From CAWDVR01 sp044869805 (lineage in GTDB: Bacteria; Acidobacteriota; Thermoanaerobaculia; Multivoradales; SZUA-115), in the NCBI GenBank assembly GCA_044869805.1, contig JBIOXV010000172.1, positions 1 to 64,000 on the forward strand: DNA of 64,000 bases, written 5' to 3'. Position 1 is the stretch's first letter. Each line of letters begins with the position of its first letter. The position numbers and the translations under genes were made by a program. Shown here piece by piece: positions 58,882 to 64,000 of the stretch. The notes under the pieces are model-generated. The model was not told where the DNA came from. It saw nothing but the letters and a program-made list of their open reading frames with translations, and did not search any database.

Positions 58882-61881
58882 ATGGCCTCTCGCCGCCTGA
58901 TCTGCCTCGCCTTCGCTTTCATGGCCGCCGCGGCTCGCGGTGACGACGACCTCGACGCGCGCCTCGCCGAGATCGCCGCCTGCCAGCTCGACACCGCCAA
59001 GGCGGTCACCGTCCGCGGCCTCGCGCTCAACACCGGCATGGCCACCCTCAAGGTGGACACCGGCACCTTCTTCCCCGCCAGCCCGGTGGCCGGCCGGGTG
59101 ACGGAAGCGGTCTTCCTGGGCAAGGCGCGGCTGGTGCTCGATCCCCCCGACGAGATCGAGCGCGCGCAGCTCGAGATCTTCACCGGCCGGACGCGCCTCG
59201 AGGTGGAGATCTCCGAGGCCGCTTTCGTGCTCGCCAGTGACCGGGCCGCGGAAGCGGTGTTCAAGCGCTCGCCGGCCGCGGTCGAGCCGGCCCTCGCCAG
59301 CCGGGCGACGGAGCTCTTCGCCACCTGGAAGGCGAGCCCGGAGCGCAAGCAGCTCGACGTCGACGGCGCCATCCTCGCCGACAGCCTCGGCGACGCCTTC
59401 GCCCAGGGCTACTTCGCCGGCTGGTTCCAGAGCGCGGAGCTGGGCAAGTTCCTCTACCTGGTCGAGCCGAGCTCCGTCGAGCAGGTGACGCTCGGGCAGT
59501 TCGTGCCCATCGACCTCACCAAGAAAGAGAAACGCAAGGCGGCCAAGCTGATCCACCGCGAGCAGCGGCGGGGGCGGCTGATCGGCATCGAGGTCGAGGA
59601 CCTGGGGCAGTGGGATACCTGGGTCTCGGCCTCGCTCCGCGGCGCCGCGGCCGGGCCCACGCCCGGCGATCCCGGCTTCGAGCCCGAGCGCTACGTGGTC
59701 GATCTCTCGCTCGCCGACCGCGACCTCGCGGTCAGCGGCCGGGCGCAGATCCAGCTCCGGGCCACGCTCGGCATCACCCGCATCGTGCACCTCGCCGTCC
59801 ACTCCGAGCTCGAAGTGACGAAGGTGCTGGGCGAAGGCGGGGAGGCGCTGCCCTTCCGCCAGACCGGCGGCGAGGTGATGGTCGTGCTGCCGCGGGCGCC
59901 GGCGGCGGGAGAGACCGCCGTCGTCGAGGCCCACTTCGACGGGGAGCTGCTGGAGAAGGTCGAGGGCGGCGTCTTCCTCCTCGCCGAGACCGTGAACTGG
60001 CACCCCCACGCCGGCGACGTCGACCGTGCCACCTACGACGTGACCTTCCACTGGCCGGGGCGCCTCGAGCTGCTGGCCGGCGGCAAGCGGGTGGGCGGCG
60101 GCGCGGAGAAGAGCGGCCGGCAATGGGAGCGGCGGTCGATCGAGCTGCCGGCCGCGGGGCTCGGCTTCGAGGTCGGCAAGTTCCATCTCACGACCCGCCA
60201 GGCCGGGCACGTGGCGATCCGGCTGGGGATGATGCCTTTCGCCGGCGAGGGCCGCAAAGGAATCGAGGAACGCATCCTCGATGCCGCCAGCCGGTCCCTC
60301 ACCTACTTCGAGGAGGCCTTCGGTCCCTACCCGCTCGACGAGCTGATCCTAGTGCTGACCCCGCGCCTCTACTCGCAGGCCCTGCTCGGTTTCGTCACCC
60401 TGTCGGCGGTGATGATGGCCGAAGACAGCCTCTTGGTCTGGCTGATCGGCCTCGAGGACCCGCGCACGGTGATCGCCCACGAGGTCGCGCACCAGTGGTG
60501 GGGCCACCAGGTGGGCTGGCTGGGCTACCGCGACCAGTGGCTGTCCGAGGCGATGGCCAACTACGCGGCGGTGCTCTTCGCGCGGAACGAGCTCGGCGGC
60601 GAGCTGCGCTACGCCCGCGGCCCCACCTCCGACTGGCAGGCGGCGCTGCTCGAGGAGACCGCGGACGGCCGGCCCATCGAGTCGCTGGGGCCGCTGGTGC
60701 TCGGGGCGCGGCTCTCCTCGAGCCGCGGCGGCGACGCCTATAGCTCGATCGTCTACCGCAAGGGGGCGGTAGTGCTCGACATGCTCGCCCGCCGCTTCGG
60801 CGAGCAGGCCTTCCTCGGCATGCTCAAGAAGACCGCCGAGGTCGCCGCCCACCGCGCCATCTCGACCGAGATCTTCCTCGACGCGCTGGAGCGGCAGTCC
60901 GGGGTCGAGCTCGACGGCTTCGCCGGCCAGTTCATCTACGGCACCGGCCTGCCGGAGGTGTACTACGACTACACCTTCGCCCAGGCGGAGGGCGGCAAGT
61001 GGAAGGTGACCGGCACCGCCCGCCAGAGCGCCCCTTACCGCTTCCGGTACCGCGTGGTGGAGAGCGCCGGCGGCTTCGACGTGGGGCGCGAGCGGATCGA
61101 CCTGGCGCGGGTCGCCGACTCGGCGCTGATCGTGCCGGTGCAGATCGCGCTGTACGACCCGACGAAGCAGGAGGAGAAGAAGGCGAAGCGCAGCGAGGCG
61201 CGCGCGATCGGCAACAGTCTGCTCTCGGGCCACATCCTGCTCCGGGGCGAGTCGACGCCCCTCTCCTTCGAGCTCGACCACGAGCCCAAGGAGGTCTGGC
61301 TCGACCGCCGGGAGGAGGTGTTCGGCCGCTTCTTCAACCAGCGTCGGCATCCGAAGCGCATGCTCCTGTACCAGGCGATCGACCTCGCGGCCGCCGGCCG
61401 CCGCGAGGAGGCGCTGGCGCTCGCCGCCCAGGCCCTCGCCGCCGAGACCTTCTCCGGCCCCCGTTACGAGGACTCTCCCGGGCCCGAGGACCTCGAGGCC
61501 GAGGCGCAGTCGCTCGACGGCCAGGTGCACCTCCTGCTCGGCCGCCTCCACCTCGACGCCGGCCGCGACGCCGAGGCGCGCTCGGCGCTGGGCGCGGCGA
61601 GAGACCTCCTCGAGCCCGGCAAGCACCCGTGGCGGAAGGGGGAGATCGACCTGCTGGACGCCCGCCTGGCGCTGCACGAGAAGGACTTCGAGCGCGCCTA
61701 CCGCCTGCTGCGCAAGGGGGTGGTCAAGCAGGGCACCATCGAGGGCGCCGAGGGCTCGCTGCTGCTGGCGATCGCGGCCCGCGCCACCGGCCACACCGAG
61801 GAAGCGAAGCAGGCGATCGAGGACGCCAAGCAAGGAGGCGCCGAGGTGGGGGCGCTCACCGCGGCGGCCAAGCCCCGCTGA
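58882..61881 (+). CDS. M1-like gluzincin peptidase, large secreted form
   Basis: 999 residues. Signal peptide (~1-20). Residues ~280-430 are beta-rich as in the M1 N-terminal domain ('EVTKVLGEGGEALPFRQTGGEVMVVLP', 'NWHPHAGDVDRATYDVTFHWP'). The zinc site is 'AHEVAHQWWGHQVGWLGYRDQWLSEAMANYAA', H533, H537 and E556 (HExxH-x18-E). The usual exopeptidase motif GxMEN is replaced by 'TLSAVMMAED', so aminopeptidase specificity is doubtful. Residues ~830-999 are TPR-like. ATG at 58882 is preferred over TTG at 58876. It follows the second ATP-grasp gene by 55 nt and may join the operon. Confidence 0.85.
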   Translation: MASRRLICLAFAFMAAAARGDDDLDARLAEIAACQLDTAKAVTVRGLALNTGMATLKVDTGTFFPASPVAGRVTEAVFLGKARLVLDPPDEIERAQLEIFTGRTRLEVEISEAAFVLASDRAAEAVFKRSPAAVEPALASRATELFATWKASPERKQLDVDGAILADSLGDAFAQGYFAGWFQSAELGKFLYLVEPSSVEQVTLGQFVPIDLTKKEKRKAAKLIHREQRRGRLIGIEVEDLGQWDTWVSASLRGAAAGPTPGDPGFEPERYVVDLSLADRDLAVSGRAQIQLRATLGITRIVHLAVHSELEVTKVLGEGGEALPFRQTGGEVMVVLPRAPAAGETAVVEAHFDGELLEKVEGGVFLLAETVNWHPHAGDVDRATYDVTFHWPGRLELLAGGKRVGGGAEKSGRQWERRSIELPAAGLGFEVGKFHLTTRQAGHVAIRLGMMPFAGEGRKGIEERILDAASRSLTYFEEAFGPYPLDELILVLTPRLYSQALLGFVTLSAVMMAEDSLLVWLIGLEDPRTVIAHEVAHQWWGHQVGWLGYRDQWLSEAMANYAAVLFARNELGGELRYARGPTSDWQAALLEETADGRPIESLGPLVLGARLSSSRGGDAYSSIVYRKGAVVLDMLARRFGEQAFLGMLKKTAEVAAHRAISTEIFLDALERQSGVELDGFAGQFIYGTGLPEVYYDYTFAQAEGGKWKVTGTARQSAPYRFRYRVVESAGGFDVGRERIDLARVADSALIVPVQIALYDPTKQEEKKAKRSEARAIGNSLLSGHILLRGESTPLSFELDHEPKEVWLDRREEVFGRFFNQRRHPKRMLLYQAIDLAAAGRREEALALAAQALAAETFSGPRYEDSPGPEDLEAEAQSLDGQVHLLLGRLHLDAGRDAEARSALGAARDLLEPGKHPWRKGEIDLLDARLALHEKDFERAYRLLRKGVVKQGTIEGAEGSLLLAIAARATGHTEEAKQAIEDAKQGGAEVGALTAAAKPR

Positions 61882-61891
61882 CCGCCGGCCG

Positions 61892-62149
61892 TTACTCGGT
61901 CATCCGGCTGCGCCGGGCCCGATTCTCCAGCATCTCCAGGAACCACGCCTCGGGGGTCGCCACGTCGCGCCAGCGGTAGATCAGCATCGCCACCACGTCG
62001 GCGAGGATCACGGCGGCGGTGTCGGGGTGCACGCCGTAGCGCTGAAACATCTCGATGATGCGCGGCTCGAGGCGCGCGACCAGGGCCTGGATCTCCTTCC
62101 ACTGACCCGGCTCGCCGTCCTCTCCGCCGCCGTCATCACCGTCCGACAT
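61892..62149 (-). CDS. Small protein resembling sigma-70 region 2
   Basis: 85 residues: acidic N-terminus (MSDGDDGGGEDGEPG), then 'LVARLEPRIIEMFQRYGVHPDTAAVILADVVAMLIYRWRDVATPEAWFLEMLENRARRSR'. The pattern of the last ~55 residues resembles ECF sigma-factor region 2 (helix, 'D.A..ILQ.V...L...W....P.AWL..I.RN.AR'), but no region 4 follows. It may be a truncated sigma factor, an anti-sigma-like decoy or an unrelated helical protein. A GATAAT box ends 6 nt before the ATG, so the mRNA would be leaderless. Confidence 0.6.
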   Translation of the reverse strand: MSDGDDGGGEDGEPGQWKEIQALVARLEPRIIEMFQRYGVHPDTAAVILADVVAMLIYRWRDVATPEAWFLEMLENRARRSRMTE

Positions 62150-62155
62150 GGCTTC

Positions 62156-62161
62156 ATTATC
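62156..62161 (-). promoter_or_regulatory. Putative -10, leaderless start for the small sigma-like gene
   Basis: GATAAT on the minus strand (62161-62156) ends 6 nt before the ATG at 62149. Confidence 0.45.
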
Positions 62162-62242
62162 TACGCGGTCAAGACCGGCCCCCAGGATACGCGGCCGGCG
62201 CACGCCGGGATTACCGCCCGGCGTAACGCGCCCGGGGCGAGA

Positions 62243-63757
62243 TCAGAAGTGCCCCGCCAGGAGCGCCTCGTACAGTGCCACGTAGCGCTCGATCTGCGAC
62301 TCCCAGGAGAAGTCCCGGCTCATGCCGGCGAGCATCAATCGCCGCCAGGCCTCGCGATCCTGGTAGAGGTCGAGCGCCTGGTTCACGGCCCACGCCAGGC
62401 CCTCGGGCGTGAAGTGCTCGAATACGAAGCCGGTGCCACTGCCGTCCCCGGGGTCGAAGGGCTCCACCGTGTCGGCGAGGCCGCCGGTCTTGCGCACCAC
62501 GGGCGGCGTGCCGTAGCGCTGGCTGTACATCTGGTTCAAGCCGCAGGGCTCGTAGAGCGAGGGCATGAGGAAGATATCGGCGCCCGCCTCGATCAGATGG
62601 GCCAGCGGCTCGCTGTAACCGCGGTAGAAGACCACGCGGTCGGGGAAGCCGTGCTGCAGCCCGGCGAAGAACTCCTCGTACTTGCGCTCGCCGTTGCCGA
62701 GCACCACCAGGCGGGCGTTGCGTCGCGCCAGCAGGCCCGGCAGGACCTCGAAGAACAGGTCGAAGCCCTTCTGCGCGGTGAGGCGCGACACCACGCCCAA
62801 GAGTGGCACCCGCTCCTCGGCGGCCGAGCCGGGAGCGGCGAGCCCCAGGGAGGCCAGCCCCAGAGAAGCTAGCAAATCGGCCTTGTTGGCGGCCTTGCCG
62901 GAGAGGTCGGCCGCCGAGTAGGGGTGGGGGATGTGGGGGTCGTTCGCCGGGTCCCACTCCTCGGCGTCGATGCCGTTGACGATCCCCACCAGGTGGTCGC
63001 CGCGCGCCCGCAGCACGCCCTGGAGCCCCATGCCGTAGCGGTCGGTCTGGATCTCCAGGGCGTGGGTGCGCGACACGGTGGTGATGACCCCGGCATAGAG
63101 CAGGCCGGTCTTCAAGAAGTTGATCCGCCCGGCCGCGAGGTCGTCCTGGTAGAGGTAGGAGGCGACCCCCGCGAGCCCCAGCTCGGGCAGCAGGCCGCTG
63201 CCGAACACTCCCTGGTAGCCCACGTTGTGCAGCGTGAGCACGGTCTTGGTGCCGGCGAACAGGCGGTCCCAGGCGTAGACGGTGCGCAGGTAGAGGGGCA
63301 TCAAGGCGGTGTGCCAGTCGTGCGCGTGCACGATGTCCGGTGCCCAGCCCATGCGCTGGCAGCACTCGAGCGCCGCCCGCGACAGGAAGGCGAAGCGCAG
63401 CGCCTCGTCCGCGTCCTGCGTGTAGTAGCCCTCGCGGTCGTAGAGCGCCGGGCAGTGGATGAAGTAGAGCGGCGGCCCGCCGCCGTGGGTGCCGACGCCC
63501 GGCAGCGGCGCCGTGTAGGCGGAGAAGGAGAGGTGGCGGTCGCCCACCGAGATCGGCACGTCGCGCAGGAAGGCGACCGGGAAAAACGAGTGCTGCGAGC
63601 GATCGATCTTCGAGTACAGCGGCAGGAAGGCGCGCACGTCGTGCCCGGCGCGGTCGAGGTAGCGGGCGAGCGAGGCGGCGACATCGCCCAGGCCGCCGGT
63701 CTTGGCGAACGGGGTGAGCTCGGAGCTCGCCTGGCAGATGCGCAGCGGCCGGTCCAC
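62243..63757 (-). CDS. glgA: Glycogen (starch) synthase GlgA
   Basis: 504 residues of the GT5 family. 'RICQASSELTPFAKTGGLGDVAASL' contains the ADP-glucose-binding K-T-G-G motif; 'DIVHAHDWHTALMPLYL', 'LTLHNVGYQGVF', 'GIVNGIDAEEWDPANDP', 'GVVSRLTAQKGFDLF', and 'MPSLYEPCGLNQMYSQRYGTPPVVRKTGGLADTV' complete both GT-B domains. It elongates alpha-1,4-glucan from ADP-glucose. The GTG at 63757 overlaps the glgC stop (TAG) by 1 nt, so they are coupled. Confidence 0.95.
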   Translation of the reverse strand: MDRPLRICQASSELTPFAKTGGLGDVAASLARYLDRAGHDVRAFLPLYSKIDRSQHSFFPVAFLRDVPISVGDRHLSFSAYTAPLPGVGTHGGGPPLYFIHCPALYDREGYYTQDADEALRFAFLSRAALECCQRMGWAPDIVHAHDWHTALMPLYLRTVYAWDRLFAGTKTVLTLHNVGYQGVFGSGLLPELGLAGVASYLYQDDLAAGRINFLKTGLLYAGVITTVSRTHALEIQTDRYGMGLQGVLRARGDHLVGIVNGIDAEEWDPANDPHIPHPYSAADLSGKAANKADLLASLGLASLGLAAPGSAAEERVPLLGVVSRLTAQKGFDLFFEVLPGLLARRNARLVVLGNGERKYEEFFAGLQHGFPDRVVFYRGYSEPLAHLIEAGADIFLMPSLYEPCGLNQMYSQRYGTPPVVRKTGGLADTVEPFDPGDGSGTGFVFEHFTPEGLAWAVNQALDLYQDREAWRRLMLAGMSRDFSWESQIERYVALYEALLAGHF

Positions 63758-64000
63758 TAGACCTCCGTGCCGTCCGGCACCACCGCCCCGGCCGCCACCA
63801 CGATGATGCCGTCGCGGATGCACCAGTTGTCGCCGTCGGCGTGGGTCACGCCGCCCGCGTTGACCAGCTTGACGCCGTTGCCGATGCGCACGTCGCGGTC
63901 GAGGATGGCGTGCTTGATCACGCAGTCGCGGCCGATACCGAGCGGGATGTTGCTGCCCGCCGCCTCGTCGGGCTCGAAGAAGTTGGCGCCCATCACCACG
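63757..64000 (-). CDS. glgC: ADP-glucose pyrophosphorylase, 3' end (partial)
   Basis: Only the C-terminal ~80 residues are in the window; the gene runs off the right edge. 'MGANFFEPDEAAGSNIPLGIGRDCVIKHAILDRDVRIGNGVKLVNAGGV', 'CIRDGIIVVAAGAVVPDGT' matches the left-handed beta-helix end of GlgC in its plant/cyanobacterial form rather than the enterobacterial one. It makes ADP-glucose for GlgA. Open frame continues to the edge. Confidence 0.88.
   Translation of the reverse strand, partial: VVMGANFFEPDEAAGSNIPLGIGRDCVIKHAILDRDVRIGNGVKLVNAGGVTHADGDNWCIRDGIIVVAAGAVVPDGTEV

Overview
The window is about 64 kb of very GC-rich bacterial chromosome, densely coded in short co-directional operons with many 1-20 nt overlaps and frequent GTG/TTG starts. 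No gap between genes exceeds 300 bases, and I saw no rRNA, tRNA, CRISPR array, phage or transposase gene. An outer membrane is implied by a type IV pilus secretin, LolA and many lipoproteins. A full-length MacB/FtsX-type orphan permease of the ADOP type points to Acidobacteriota. A CcmE with CxxxY in place of HxxxY, a SecD-SecF fusion and a plant/cyanobacterial-type GlgC fit an Acidobacteriota genome but do not prove it. Myxococcota-like lineages remain possible.

Layout. 0.1-4.3 kb: a VapBC-type toxin-antitoxin pair, an HXXEE membrane protein, a HEAT-repeat/cyclophilin lipoprotein and a YdjY-like lipoprotein with a CxxCxxxC motif. 4.5-9.4 kb: a cytochrome c maturation operon, ccmABCDEF. 9.5-14.8 kb (minus strand): TPR protein, roadblock/LC7 protein, accB, accC, thiE, aroK and a metallophosphoesterase. 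14.9-24.0 kb (minus): pilMNOPQ followed by three lipoproteins, two of them built of Ig-like/IPT/PKD domains. 24.2-32.5 kb: rpmB, then (minus) a type II thioesterase, lolA, tgt, yajC, fused secDF and rel. 32.6-35.4 kb: FYDLN-type protein, folK, a LON-domain protein and an HD phosphohydrolase. 35.4-40.7 kb (minus): ABC exporter, TIGR01777 epimerase, formylglycine-generating enzyme and sulfatase. 40.7-46.3 kb: an NADH-dehydrogenase-like/SelD fusion, the ADOP permease and YebC. 46.4-52.8 kb: three zinc-metallopeptidase-like proteins, a lipoprotein and a large secreted protein. 52.7-64 kb: a GH57/DUF3536 hydrolase, two ATP-grasp ligases, an S51-like peptidase, an esterase, an M1-like peptidase, a small sigma-region-2-like protein, glgA and the 3' end of glgC.

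The strongest candidate for an undescribed system is the divergent cluster at 52.7-58.8 kb. Two operons share a 43-bp intergenic region with overlapping, roughly palindromic -10 elements. Together they encode two unrelated ATP-grasp ligases, a cyanophycinase-family-like hydrolase, an enterochelin-esterase-like hydrolase with an N-terminal E-set/CBM48-like region and a GH57 glycosidase, next to glycogen synthesis genes. I infer a pathway that makes and remobilises an amide-linked compound or polymer, possibly attached to or stored with polysaccharide.

Two genome-wide signals also stand out. (i) A REP-like hairpin family occurs as three head-to-head pairs with a 5' GTAG and stems preserved by compensatory changes. 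(ii) At least seven genes have a TANNNT-like -10 box ending 6-9 nt before the start codon, which predicts leaderless mRNAs.
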